This document shows positions 23,854-34,404 of a stretch of 64,000 nt of DNA, one piece after another. Position 1 is the stretch's first letter; each line of letters starts with the position of its first letter. The stretch comes from Serinus canaria (Eukaryota > Chordata > Aves > Passeriformes > Fringillidae). The stretch lies in assembly GCF_022539315.1 (NCBI RefSeq), contig NC_066332.1:11016164-11080163 (forward strand). Direction: 5' to 3'. Both the position numbers and the translations under genes were made by a program. The notes under the pieces are model-generated. The model ran no database searches. It saw only the letters and a list, made by a program, of their open reading frames with translations, and was not told the origin of the DNA.

Positions 23854-25369
23854 TGTCCTGGTTTTGCATGGAAGACATTTATGGAAGTAATGCAAAGCTT
23901 TTAGCCACTAGAAACTTGTACACACCTCTGTGAAAAACATGTTAAAGATGAAAGAAACCTGGGAACTTCCTCTTTCTCTTCCAGCTGGCAAAGAGGTAAG
24001 ATGCCCTGGCCCTCTGTTTCAGCCAGGCCAGGTGACCTCTGCCATGGGCTGGGCCCCTTCCCCCAGGACACCTGCCAGCCCCTTCCCATCGGCTGCTGGG
24101 CAGGGGAGGGAGTGCCGTGAGCCAGGCCGGGCAAGGCCATGGCTGCAATTTCTAACATCATGCTGCTAGCCCGGGGCCAAGCTGAGTCTGCCAGTCCCCA
24201 GAAGCAGCCCGGGCCAGGCCAAGATTTTACCACTGTGGAAGTTCACCTGCAACCACCAGGCAGGGGGAAGGAGGAGCCACCTCCCCCATCGTGCTGCTGC
24301 TGAGTTCTGGCCTAGCTGACTAGATGCTAGCCTCCCATCCCCCCTCAAACTGCAGTTTCTGCCATCTGCACCCAGCCCGGCCAGGGTCAGGTGACCCTCT
24401 GCAGGCCCTCGGCAAGATGTTACTTTTTAGTGCTTCAATCCTCCCTTGAGTGAGACAAAAGAACAAAATGCAGGCAATTTAAAGGAGGAACATGAAGACA
24501 TCGAGGTCAGTGTGGAAGTTAAGTCCCAGATGGGAGGGATGAGGAGATGTCTTAATTTTAGGGTTGAAATTCCCTTGTGAAGCTATGGAGAAAAGACTGT
24601 TTCCCTGTAGCACATGAAACCATGGGGATATGAAGTGTTCAAATTGATATTGAGCAAAGGCCTCTATGCCAAAGTAAGCAGATGATAAAGCAGTTGTAAT
24701 CTATGAGAAGTTTGAACAGGGAGAGAGAAGAGTGAAGACCCTGTGCCCCCAGGGAGAGAAGAAGACCTCTCTTCCCAAAGATGAAGACAATTTTAGAGAT
24801 AGACTGCCTTTGAACAGTTCATCTTTAAAAAAGTACCCCATAAATTGACATGGCCCATAACCACAGCTGTGGGAAAAGTTTCTGGAAAATGGGAGGGATT
24901 TCATGATTGTAGATCATTTTCCCCCAGCAGCTGCTATTCATGGAAATTAAAAGCCATGAGAGAACTGTTTTCTTGTAGAGAAACCTCCATAACATTAACA
25001 AGAGGGACTTCTCTCCCTAAGTGAACTGAAAAAAAGACTATTTTAGAGGTGGTAAACTGACTGAAATTTTAGATTTTGTTTGTTTACATTGTCAGTGGGA
25101 AAGAAAAAGTTGTGGGAGGAGGAGAAGTGTCCTGAAGGTTTGTTCTGATTCTTACTACTCTTTCTTTTAGTTACTGTTAATAAACGTTTCTTTATACCTT
25201 TTTAAAGTTTTGTCCCTGCTTTGCCTTTCTCCTAATCCTACCTCACAGCAGGAAGTGAGTGTATTGGTGATTGGTCAGCACTGAACCTACCACATGCATT
25301 GGTGCATTGGTTGGGAAATCTCAAAACTGGCGAAATCTCAAATTGGCGAACCAAAACCACTACACTCCT
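23854..25369 (+). mobile_element. probable solo LTR of a second, long avian ERVL-type family
   Basis: The element starts TGTCCTGGTTTTGCATGG. It contains CCCAGGGAGAGAAGAAGACC, GCCTTTGAACAGTTCATCTT and CATAAATTGACATGGCCCAT blocks, then a polyadenylation signal (TTAATAAACG near 25178) followed by a T-rich and TTTGCCTTTCTCCTAATCCT segment. It ends near AACCAAAACCACTACA. The TG...CA ends, size and late AATAAA fit a long solo LTR in plus orientation. The boundaries are approximate, particularly the 3' end, and no target duplication is clear. Confidence 0.6.
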
Positions 25370-26359
25370 CCTGGCGTGGTGTCCGTGTTGCTGCTGAAAA
25401 ATTGCTTCAGATTCCCCAGGAACCAGAGCCTCTCCTAGGCCACCCATCACTTCTTATCACTGTAGGACCATGGGGCTGGACCACAGCACTGTTGAATTCC
25501 TCCTGAGGAAAGTTTAGAGGGGACCTCCAGGCTCTTCCCTGTGGTGTGGGAAACTGGAAAGGGCAGTAATTGCTGCTATTGTGGCTGAGACCTGCCAAGT
25601 CTATAGCCATAGACAAATTATTAGGATGGGGTAGGAAGAAAAGTCACCTGGGACATGGGACAAGTAGCCTTGACCTCAAAATACTTCCAAGCTATTGGCA
25701 CAGGGAAGAGGATGCTCTTGTCGAGTGTTGCAGTGCTGCAAAGCAAATGCCGTTCTGCTGAGCTGATGAGTCCTGGCATCTGCGTTGTGGGGCTGCACTC
25801 ACCATGAGTGCATATGAAAAACTCACTGGCCTGACAGTAAAAAGGGTGTCACAAGTGCCTATTTGTAGATGCCTCCAGGATGATGGGAGCACATCTGTAT
25901 CATCTTGTTTTTTCCATTCTTGAGTTTGGAATAAGGATTCATCTGGAGAACTTGATTTTACTGCTTTTAGTGGCAAACTCAAATGTCCTTGTGTTTCATT
26001 GCTGTGTCTCTACAGTGACCTTGTGCTTTCTGTGGCAAGAGGTGACATCACAAACATGGCCAGGTGCAGGTCGAGAACAATGATGTGCAGATGCTGACAA
26101 CAGCAGGAAGATAAGTAACAAAGCTCATCACAGTGCTTACATATGGATATAAGAGAGAAAAAATGATAGAGTTAGAGAACTCTGCTAACGTTTTAAACTC
26201 CGTTAAAACCCTCCTTGAACTGCTCTTGTCACACTCAGTCTGGTGTTGACTCTGCCTTTCTAAAGCCATATTCAGACCTGCCTCTGCTCAAGCCTGTTCA
26301 TGATGTCTGTGTCCACACACTGACAGCTTCTTGAGCCCTTTTTCTCCAAGGACTTGCAG
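25370..26359. other. intergenic region, unassigned
   Basis: About 1 kb between the long LTR and the SRCR fragment. I recognise no exon or repeat in it. Confidence 0.6.
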
Positions 26360-26606
26360 GATTGGAGAATGGCTCCAACCTTGGGACGGATAGAGGTTTG
26401 GTACAGCAACGTGTGCGGGATGGTGTGTGATGACTCCTGGGACACAGCAGATGCCTCTGTTGTGTGTAGGCAGTGTGGCTGGGGGAACGCAGTATCAGCC
26501 TGGGCAGCATTTCTTTTAGGAGAGGATCTGGGATGGACTATCTGGCTGGACAATATTACCTGCAACGGGATGGAGAGGCTCCTCAGTGTGCTGCCCGTAT
26601 CCAAAG
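26360..26606 (+). pseudogene. SRCR (scavenger receptor cysteine-rich) domain fragment
   Basis: After an acceptor-like TTGCAG the sequence reads LENGS-like residues in one frame. The next frame continues GRIEVWYSNVCGMVCDDSWD, TADASVVCRQCGWGNAVSAW and LGWTIWLDNITCNGMERL. The order V-C-D-D-x-W-D, A-x-V-V-C-R-Q and W-L-D-x-I-x-C is diagnostic for a group of SRCR domains found in secreted or membrane scavenger receptors. It is broken by a frameshift near 26385. The normal CRQLGCG-type motif is altered (C-R-Q-C-G-W-G), and the last cysteines are missing because a retroviral LTR on the other strand begins here. The parent gene cannot be named from one domain. Confidence 0.75.
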
Positions 26607-26990
26607 CGAGTAAAACACAAAACAACAAAGTTGTTTTATGTGGTGCTTTATTAAGGGCCCTGGGGTCTCTGCGGACTAGCGTCCCAAAATCAGAGTCCCA
26701 GCTTTCCAACAAACTTACAGGATTCTTTATACTTCTCTAAGCTTTCCTTGACTAACGGTTACATTGTATCTCTAACAGAACATTCTTTAGGGACATACAT
26801 CATGTAGATGACAATTTCTTTTTCTACTGCACATTCTTTAGATAACCATGCTCTACTGATTTTTGCAACACTGGTTTTAGTTCACATATATTGTGCCAAG
26901 GGCCTACTTGGGTTACAATCCTTAGCATAACTACGTCTAATACATAATTTTGCTATTCTTATTTAAATATTAGAATAACTCACTGCAACA
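26605..26990 (-). mobile_element. 3' LTR of a minus-strand ERV
   Basis: On the minus strand a polypurine tract AAAAGGGGGGACT (plus 26991-27003) precedes TGTTGCAGTGAG, the expected TG start of a U3. Further along the minus strand TAATAAAGCACC (plus 26642-26653) is a polyadenylation signal. The LTR then abuts the SRCR fragment. The outer boundary is uncertain by about 20 bp. Confidence 0.7.
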
Positions 26991-27125
26991 AGTCCCCCCT
27001 TTTGAGCATTCCTCAATCTTAGATTTGCAGGAATGCTCGATTCTTTATTTCAGCTTCATTTGGATGTCTGTTCTCTTCGTACGGGGCGGTGGTGTTGCTG
27101 GAATTCGAGTCATTGCATCCATCAG

Positions 27126-27296
27126 TCATCGAGTGTGCATATGCTCTCGTCTAATCATACCTACAATACATCTATATACTCCAAAAATGATTAGTATTAA
27201 TATCAAGAACATCAATATATATTGAATTGCTGAAGATATCCAACCAGAGACTTGGAGCCCTAAAGAATCAAACAATGCCCCAATCCAATTGTGTTC
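27126..27296 (-). pseudogene. env transmembrane-subunit C-terminus of the minus-strand ERV (cut by gap)
   Basis: The minus strand is open from the gap edge for 56 codons to a TGA. It has a Trp-rich pre-membrane helix, a strongly hydrophobic membrane anchor (YILMFLILILIIFG) and a basic cytoplasmic tail ending GMIRREHMHTR. It sits 0.13 kb upstream of the polypurine tract and LTR, the usual position of the env 3' end. Everything upstream of it lies in the assembly gap. The ERV class is not decidable from this piece. An env-bearing provirus distinguishes it from the env-less ERVs downstream. Confidence 0.7.
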
Positions 27297-27796
27297 NNNN
27301 NNNNNNNNNNNNNNNNNNNNNNNNNNNNNNNNNNNNNNNNNNNNNNNNNNNNNNNNNNNNNNNNNNNNNNNNNNNNNNNNNNNNNNNNNNNNNNNNNNNN
27401 NNNNNNNNNNNNNNNNNNNNNNNNNNNNNNNNNNNNNNNNNNNNNNNNNNNNNNNNNNNNNNNNNNNNNNNNNNNNNNNNNNNNNNNNNNNNNNNNNNNN
27501 NNNNNNNNNNNNNNNNNNNNNNNNNNNNNNNNNNNNNNNNNNNNNNNNNNNNNNNNNNNNNNNNNNNNNNNNNNNNNNNNNNNNNNNNNNNNNNNNNNNN
27601 NNNNNNNNNNNNNNNNNNNNNNNNNNNNNNNNNNNNNNNNNNNNNNNNNNNNNNNNNNNNNNNNNNNNNNNNNNNNNNNNNNNNNNNNNNNNNNNNNNNN
27701 NNNNNNNNNNNNNNNNNNNNNNNNNNNNNNNNNNNNNNNNNNNNNNNNNNNNNNNNNNNNNNNNNNNNNNNNNNNNNNNNNNNNNNNNNNNNNNNN
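27297..27796. other. assembly gap, exactly 500 N
   Basis: A run of exactly 500 N is a conventional placeholder for a gap of unknown size. It interrupts the minus-strand ERV on its left, and the first fibrinogen-like pseudogene begins immediately on its right. Confidence 0.98.
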
Positions 27797-28221
27797 CTTG
27801 CAGAACCAGCCACAGGTCTGTGGCTTGGGCTTGTTCAAATTCTCCTCTGTCCTGCCCCAGACTGGCCCAGGGACTGCAGCAAGGTCCCTACTGGCAGCTC
27901 CAGTGGCATCTACATCATCCAGCCCACAGGACTACAAACATCATGGTCTACTGCAAGATGAGTGGGGCAGACAGGAGAAACTAGCAGAGAAACTAGCAGA
28001 GCTCAGCAATCTCCTGGGATGAGTCTTGGAGCACCTACAAGCACGGCTTTGGGAATGTGCACTGGGTTCTGGCTGGGCACTGAGTACATCCACCAGGTCA
28101 CCAGGCAGACGTCTACATGGTCAGGTTTGTCATCTGGTATGCTTCAAATAACATGAAGTTTGCAGACTACAGCCTGTTCGGTCTGGATGATGAGTCCAGA
28201 GCTACCAGCTGAGGCTGGGAG
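27797..28221 (+). pseudogene. fibrinogen C-terminal domain pseudogene, copy 1 (FGL1-like)
   Basis: After a CTGCCCCAG acceptor the sequence reads DWPRDCSKVPTGSSSGIYII and QPTGLQ, the start of a fibrinogen-related domain. A one-base loss then shifts the frame. The frame SWDESWSTYKHGFGN resumes near 28010, is broken again at GNVH (two bases short of copy 2), and later gives ASNNMKFADYSLFGLDDES. The same GAGTCCAGAGCTACCAG frameshift as in copy 2 is present at 28193. Copy 1 stops at GGAGTGCACT, where retroviral RNase H sequence begins. Family members are secreted lectin-like proteins, but this copy cannot encode one. Confidence 0.85.
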
Positions 28222-30159
28222 TGCACTCATGAAAGGCTTATTTTGGAGTTATTGGAGGCCCCACAATGACCAGAAGTGGCAGTGGTATATGTTAAGGGAC
28301 ATCAAAAAAGGGGTGACTTTGGAGGCACAGGGAAACAATTTAGTGGATTTGGAAGCTAGGGATGAGGCCTAATCAGTGTAATGATGGTGTTAACCTCCAT
28401 GGGGGAAATGTAGTAAGTCCCAGTGTTTAGTGAGATGAAGAGAGAAAACTCCTCCAAATTGGAGCAAGGAAAGATAATGAAGGGAAGTGGAAGTTACTGG
28501 ATATGAGACAGTTGCTAAATAAACCACTTGGCAGGAAAATGCTAGAAGGCATGCATAAGAGAAAACATTGGGGTACACAAGCACTGAGTAATCAGTTCCT
28601 AAGGAACTGGAGTTTTTGGAAAAGCTAAGCAGGTAACTGAACTGTGTGTGATATGTCAACAAGTAAAGAGGAAAGTAATGAGAAAAACACCTAGAGGAGG
28701 GCAGGAGCTAGCCTTATGACCTTTTCAGAACATCCAGGAAGATTTTACTGAGCTTCCCCAGGTACAATGGTGGAAATTTTTGCTAGTGATAGTAGATCAC
28801 AACCCATTGGGTAGAGGTGGTGCCCACTGTTAAAGCCAATGCCAGCATTGTAAGCAAAACCATTCTTGAATTAATTATTCCCTGATATGGGGTGGTGAAT
28901 AGGATTGATTCTGACTGAGGAATTCATTTCACATCTAGAGTATTACAGGAGGTTGTTCAAGTCCTGGGGGTAAAATGGGAGTTATACATTCTATGGCATC
29001 CACAAAGTTCTGGTCATGTTGAAAGGATGAATTAAACTCTTAAAAGAACTCTGAATAAGCTGATGATTGAAACCCAGATGTCATGGATAAAATGCCTCCC
29101 TTTAGCCCTGTTAAGAATTAGAAACCAGCCTTGGTCAGATTGAGGAGTCTAACCCTATAAAATGATATTTGGACCACCTTTTTTGACTTCTCCAGAGAGT
29201 TGCCAGCTATGAGGAGGGGGAAGCCAATGCCAGAAAATATGTTATGTCTATAGCAGAGACCTTAAAAGAGGTAAGACATGAAGGGATAATCCCTCAAACT
29301 ACTACCCTGGATTTCAGAATTCATGATGTTAACCCTGGAGGTTGGATAATGATCAAGTTATGGAAAGACCAGCTTCTAACCCCTCAGTGGGAAGGTCCCT
29401 TTCAGATGCTGCTCACCACTGAGTTGGCTGTGTGAACTGCAGAGTGGGGATGGACTCATGCCCACAGAATTAAGGGCCTGGTAGAAGAACAAAAGGAATG
29501 GATCATAACATCCAGACTGGGTGAGACAAGACTGACTTTTAAGCAGAGACCGAGAGGTAATAACCAGAAAAGCCCCAGGACAGCCAAAATGTAGGTTCTA
29601 TCTTCTACCAGACAGCTTGGGGAGTGCTTAAGTAACACTTTGAGTGGGAGATTCAAATTGTATTGGTCATTGATGTAATTGTCCTATATAGTGGATAGGG
29701 ATTGCGGGTGTCTGTTGAGGGGAAGTGCACAGGAAACAGTGGGAAGTGCTGGGGTGATTTGCTTGGGAATTAACAAGTGGGGTACAATGGGAACTAGAGG
29801 GCAAGACTGGGTTGGCCCCTGTGCTTGCCACCGAGAAGATTATATAACCCTGCTACGTGCAGCAACCCCATAGGCATAGTAGATGGGGGTAGAAGCCATA
29901 CCGGACCCCTAACATTCCTTTTTTACTCCTTAGTTGTCTTTTCCCTCCTGGAATCCAAACAAATTCTTGAGCAATTGTTTTATGTGGGTACTCTTTTCAC
30001 TACTCACACTATTGTCAACCCATCCAAACTATGCTGAAGAAGAAAAACAAACTAAAATACCCCCACAAAGAAGGCAAAGTGATCTATGAAAAACATGAGT
30101 GGAAAATGGGAATTAATTGCTCGAGCCAAATGACTTATAAAAAGGAAAAGGGGGGATTT
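28222..30159 (+). pseudogene. class I (gamma-like) ERV remnant: RNase H end, integrase, env trace
   Basis: The RNase H C-terminus (KGVTLEAQGNNLVDLEARDE) is followed by integrase pieces. These are a zinc-finger region near 28550-28680 with CDICQQVKRK, a core with multiple stops, and a C-terminal domain at about 29330-29470 (NPGGWIMIKLWKDQLLTPQW, then EGPFQMLLTTELAV and GWTHAHRIKG). The proline-and-tryptophan pattern of the C-terminal domain is typical of gammaretrovirus-like integrases. A short hydrophobic env-like start near 29915 runs almost directly into the polypurine tract, so most of env is deleted. Upstream gag, protease and RT are absent. Numerous stops and frameshifts make it an old copy. 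Confidence 0.8.
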
Positions 30160-31070
30160 TATAGATGGGTAATATGATGATTGGCTCTCACAATTAAGGG
30201 ATGCATATTGTGTGTATGTTAAGTTTTGTTGATGTATGGTTACGCTGTTGTAGTTTTTTGTTTGGATGCCCTCTGTTCTCCCCATAGTCCCCTTTCCCCC
30301 CTCTGTATCGTTGCCACCGGACAGCCTTAGTTGTCAGGGCCGTTAGGGACATGTGGACAGAGAGCATCTCCTCATAGCCCTATACATAATTCCCATACTA
30401 CTTCTAATCCTCAAGCCCAAACTAATCTCTGGTATCCCCATATGCAAGCATAGTTTCAACCAGAACATTAGACTGTGATTCTAAAAACAGAAGTTAAACC
30501 CTTTTTACCTGCTGAGGGGAGGTCAAACCAGTGAGCACTGCTAATTCCCGCATCTGAGTATAAAACCTCAGTCCCCTTACTTGCAAAGGATAAGAGTAAT
30601 CCAATGGTGTTAGGAACCACCCATCTTGGTGCAAATCCAAGTGAAAGTAATGGACCTGTCACTAGTCCTAAACACATTTATACTCCTAACTCTAATAACC
30701 CTCTCCATCCCCATCCTATTCCCACTTTTATCTCACAATCTCATGTGCCCTTGCATGGGGCAGTTGGGAATGGGAAAAGCCTGTTGCTAGGGGGGCTTAG
30801 CACAACATCTCACCTCCAATCAAGTTGCACAAAGGTTTCCTCCAAGGGATGGCAAAGAGTTGACTGGCAGACTTTGGGAGGGGCTAGGGTTGGCTGATGC
30901 AACACCAGAGGTATAAAAAGTGGAGCAGCCGTTTTGTGGATGAGTCTCTGACAGTTGGCCATGCTCCCAGCTCTGTCCCTTTTCCTTATTCAGTCCTTTG
31001 TTGTGTTTGTTGCAATTTAATAAACCTTTGAAATGTTAAAGGGAGTGGTCATTTCTCATGTGCCTGTCAG
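30145..31070 (+). mobile_element. 3' LTR (and polypurine tract) of the class I ERV remnant
   Basis: The polypurine tract AAAAAGGAAAAGGGGGGA (about 30139-30156) opens the U3. A TATA-like GTATAAAAAG lies at 30911-30920 and AATAAA at 31019-31024. The LTR is long (about 0.9 kb). The 3' boundary is set roughly at the CA in TGCCTGTCA and is uncertain. Confidence 0.6.
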
Positions 31071-31194
31071 GGTAAGGAAAAGTACTGGGGCTAACTAGGA
31101 ACCATATAACTATATAGCAACAGAGCTAGAATATATATGTAAAGAATATAGAGAATATATAAAAGCAAAAATCCTTCTGGCAACAGCAACATGC

Positions 31195-31445
31195 ATCTGG
31201 GAGTTTAGGATTGAAAGGAATGAGGGACTTGTCTTTACAAACAAACTGCGGATCTGCTGGTAAATAAAGCTAGAGACTGAGTGATAAAAGAAACAATGGG
31301 AAGGATTCCATTGATTGATAAATGGAATGAGAGATTTGTCTTTACAAATAAATTGTAAGTCTGCTGATAAATAAAATTGGATGTTGAGAGATGAAAGAAA
31401 CAATGGGAAGAACCACAAATTCCATAAGGAATTTCACTAATTGAC
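31195..31445. repeat. two diverged tandem units of about 107 bp
   Basis: GACTTGTCTTTACAAACAAA near 31226 recurs as GATTTGTCTTTACAAATAAA near 31333. Both are followed by CTGCTG.TAAATAAA and AAGAAACAATGGGAAG. The unit contains AATAAA-like sequence and may derive from LTR R/U5. Confidence 0.75.
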
Positions 31446-31599
31446 ACAAGGAAAAGACTAAGGGGTGGGCAAGTTATACATTAGAAGGGGGGTCTTAGGT
31501 ATTAGGCGTTTTGGGGAGTCTGTACCTCTCAAGTACCTCAGCAAATGGGGAAAGAGAGAGGGACACATGGTTGGGAAATTAGGATAAAAAGGTCCTGTC

Positions 31600-31865
31600 T
31601 CCTCCAAAAATTGGAGAGACCCCAGGGGAAATGTTGTGTGGCCTCTCCCTTTATTCAAGTAAAGTAATATGACTCCTCTGTCTCCTTTTTGGGCATAAAT
31701 CTCTGGTGTTTGTGGGTTAATTTTCCTGAGAGGATCAAAGGAGGCTGCGTCCTCCAAAACCTCAAGAGAAAAAACCTCATGGGAGTGTGACCCAGTGGAC
31801 TTTCTCCCTTTATTGGAATAAAGTTGCAGAACATCTCTGTCTCCTTTATGGACACTGGGTTTTCA
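31600..31865. repeat. two LTR-R/U5-like units, period about 158 bp
   Basis: CTCCCTTTATTCAAGTAAAG at about 31646 and CTCCCTTTATTGGAATAAAG at about 31804 are each followed by CTCTGTCTCCTTT. The second includes a good AATAAA. They look like tandem remnants of a polyadenylation region from another LTR. Confidence 0.6.
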
Positions 31866-32895
31866 TATCATGGTTTTCCATACAGCACTGAGCAGGATGA
31901 GACAGGATGAGATTCCTTGCACCTGTTGTACCACCAGTCCCTGTACCTGCACCCTGACTTGGCTGTGCCCCAGTGCCTAGTTCACCACCCTAGGAACTAG
32001 TCACACAAACTGGGCCCATGCATCCTCATAGCTTGCGTGCCACCAGCAGGTTCTCCCCCCTGACCTGCCATCTGACCTCCAGCTCCTGCTGTGGTCCTGA
32101 TGGAACAGTTTGTACCCCTGTGTGTCACCAGCACTGGGTGTCCATCTGGCTCCAGTACACTCTCTGTTCTGGGAGATGATGGTTCCTTGGGCAGCAGGTC
32201 CCACAGTGAGGGCAGGGGAGGAGCAGGGGACAACTGCAAGTCTCCATCTGGGGGAGGCTCAGTCCCTTCTTCTCCCTCCTTCCATAATTCAGCTTCCCTT
32301 GTGACCTCCAGATACCCTGGCTGGGCTCACACTTCCAAGGCCATCCATGCCCTGGCACTGCTACTTCAAGGGTCCACAAGCTGGAAGGGCTCACAATGGG
32401 GTTCCGGCTGCAAGGACCTCCCTTATAGCTGTAGGATGAGGATGTCACCGAGGGGTAACAGCAGCCAGGGCTACTCATCCCCCAGTGCCCACAGGCTGGG
32501 ATGTCAGGCACAGCTTGGCACCTTGGCTGCACTTGGTGCCCAGGTGGGTGCAGAGAGCTATGTGGCATGGGGAGTGCTGCTAGAAGGACTGGGGAGACCC
32601 TTCTCATCCGTTTTGACATTGGGCTGCCAGAAGTGTGTCTAAGACAAATGCTAAAGTCCCTGGCACTGGAAGCAAGGGTCAGGGCTGCAGATGAGGCCCT
32701 TTTGCTGCTCAGTGTGTGTGGAATCCCATGTGAAATGTCAGAGCACAGTATCCCCTTGAGTGATGCACCAGGTGAAGGTAGACAGACCTGGTGGATGTCT
32801 AACGGAGATTTCTGACATGACCAGGTGACAGACTGTCCCTACAGGTCTTGGCTTCAAACCCATAAGTATTAACAACCCTGAGAAAAATCCTTATC
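31866..32895. other. unassigned intergenic sequence
   Basis: About 1 kb of moderately GC-rich sequence. Open frames exist on both strands but none resembles a known family. I see no repeat signature. Confidence 0.5.
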
Positions 32896-33105
32896 ATTAG
32901 CTTTTGTTGATTTTGTGGAATTCAGTGTGAACACCTGCAGCTGAGAACTCTTATCATTGAAGCACAACAACTGGCATGTGAGAAGAGGTGTCTGTGGAAG
33001 GAGGCAAGCAAACCATAAATTTCCAGGAACGAGTGAGTTCTACTGTTTGGATTGACTACTTCACCTCACTGACAAACAGAGCTGGGCTGCAGGCAGAGAT
33101 GCCTT
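32896..33105 (+). repeat. direct repeat, upstream copy of a promoter-like block
   Basis: TTGATTTTGTGGAAT, GCAGCTGAGAAC, CATAA.TTTCCAGGAA and CTTCACCTCACTGA occur here and again at 33576-33770 in the same order, about 680 bp apart. This copy lacks the TATA box of the second. Confidence 0.8.
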
Positions 33106-33575
33106 GTGCCTTCCATCAGTAAAGCCTGGGGCCAAGGTAAACAATCTTTCCCAGGGGTGGTCCCTGACTCCTGGATGCTTTGTGGCAGCTCTGAACAAAA
33201 ACCTTGCAGTCATACAGTACCGCTTTCCTTACACTCCCTGCCTTCATCCCACATGTCCTGAGTGGGAGAAACAAGCTCAGGAGGGCTCTGCTGACCTGCT
33301 CTCCCTCATTGTGTCTGGGTGGGCATCACCCCAGCCCGGGTGCTTTCTCAGAGAATATCTCTGTTCTCTTGTGGCCAGTGCATCAGGCAGCAGCTGCAAC
33401 TGTTGGGTCACATCTGTGCAGGGTATTTTGGTAAATCCTCAGCACCAGGCTGGAATCTCTTCTTTCTTCCTCCCTGCTTTCAGTCCCCATTTTCATCCAG
33501 TGCTTGGGCAGCACCAGCAGATCCTCTGCACTGACCTGCTGGCTGACCCTTGGGGGCATGGTCCTGGTAGGTGTT

Positions 33576-33860
33576 ATCAGAAGCTTTTCTTGATTTTGTG
33601 GAATCCTGTGTGAAACCTGGCAGCTGAGAACCCTTACCACACCCATACACAACAGATGGTGCATGAGCAGAGGTACCTGCAGAGGACAAACAGACCATAA
33701 TTTTCCAGGAATGGATGAGTACTGCTATTTGATCAGCTGCTTCACCTCACTGATGAGCCCTATATAACATTGGCTTTGCTGCCACCAGACCAGACCTACT
33801 CAGCTCCCCACACCACAGGGTCCCAACAGAGACAGGATGGGTAAATGTGGGATGGGATGG
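33576..33860 (+). promoter_or_regulatory. probable promoter and first-exon start of fibrinogen-like copy 2
   Basis: The second copy of the direct repeat runs into GAGCCCTATATAACATTGGC (TATA at 33761-33767). About 75 bp later comes ATGGGTAAATGTGG at 33838. The layout suggests the promoter and first codons of a small secreted-protein gene. It lies about 2.3 kb upstream of the fibrinogen-domain exon on the same strand. The reading frame is overrun by the (GGGAT)n satellite, so no signal peptide can be recognised. The link to the fibrinogen-like gene is inferred from position. Confidence 0.45.
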
Positions 33861-33989
33861 GATGGGATGGGATGGGATGGGATGGGATGGGATGGGATGG
33901 GATGGGATGGGATGGGATGGGATGGGATGGGATGGGATGGGATGGGATGGGATGGGATGGGATGGGATGGGATGGGATGGGATGGGATG
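33849..33989. repeat. (GGGAT)n pentanucleotide satellite, about 28 units
   Basis: A perfect GGGAT array of 141 bp with no interruptions. Four GGG runs spaced by AT occur repeatedly, so the plus strand can form G-quadruplexes. It starts eight bases after a candidate ATGGGT start codon. Confidence 0.98.
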
Positions 33990-34355
33990 AATTCTGTGTG
34001 CAGCTGGGCATCCCAGCCTTTCTTTCCAAAATCCTAGGTCCCTGTGCTTTGTTTATCACTCCTGCAGGAGCTTCTGAGTATCTTTAGGTACCAGCAATGC
34101 CTGCAATCCAACATGTCAGTCCTCTTCCAGAGGATTCACATTCCCAAATTCACTGTGTATCTTCTTTCTCCAACTGCTCATCACTACAATCCTCTGTTTT
34201 TCACCCCCATGCTGGCCCTGCTATCCCCACTTCTTGCTCTGCACATTGAAAACCTGGAGAGATTGAAAGTAAATTTAGATTAAATGGTTAATATCCATTC
34301 CAATGGGCCTCTTCCTGGTATGTGTTCTCTGTCTTATATCCCTGAAGATATCCCT

Positions 34356-34404
34356 GATATCTGTTCATCCAAATATCAGGATGATATTTGGATGAACAGA
34401 TATC
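34356..34404. repeat. perfect 23-bp inverted repeat with 3-nt spacer
   Basis: The arm at 34356-34378 (GATATCTG...AATATCA) is exactly reverse-complemented at 34382-34404 with GGA between. A third, direct copy of the left arm lies at 34452-34474. The intervening CATATCTTATATCCCT is also repeated. Confidence 0.97.

Noticed and set aside
32091..32642. Overlapping open frames of more than 160 codons on both strands near 32.1-32.6 kb
   Set aside because: They have no recognisable domain, no splice context and similar length on both strands, so chance openness in GC-rich DNA is more likely than a gene.
33849..33989. CRISPR-like array or telomeric repeat
   Set aside because: The 5-bp units have no spacers, which excludes CRISPR. 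The unit GGGAT is not the vertebrate telomere hexamer TTAGGG.
33796..34059. Long open frames of (SHPIP)n or (MGWDG)n across the pentanucleotide array
   Set aside because: A 5-bp perfect repeat is open in several frames on both strands. The frames do not extend into recognisable coding sequence.
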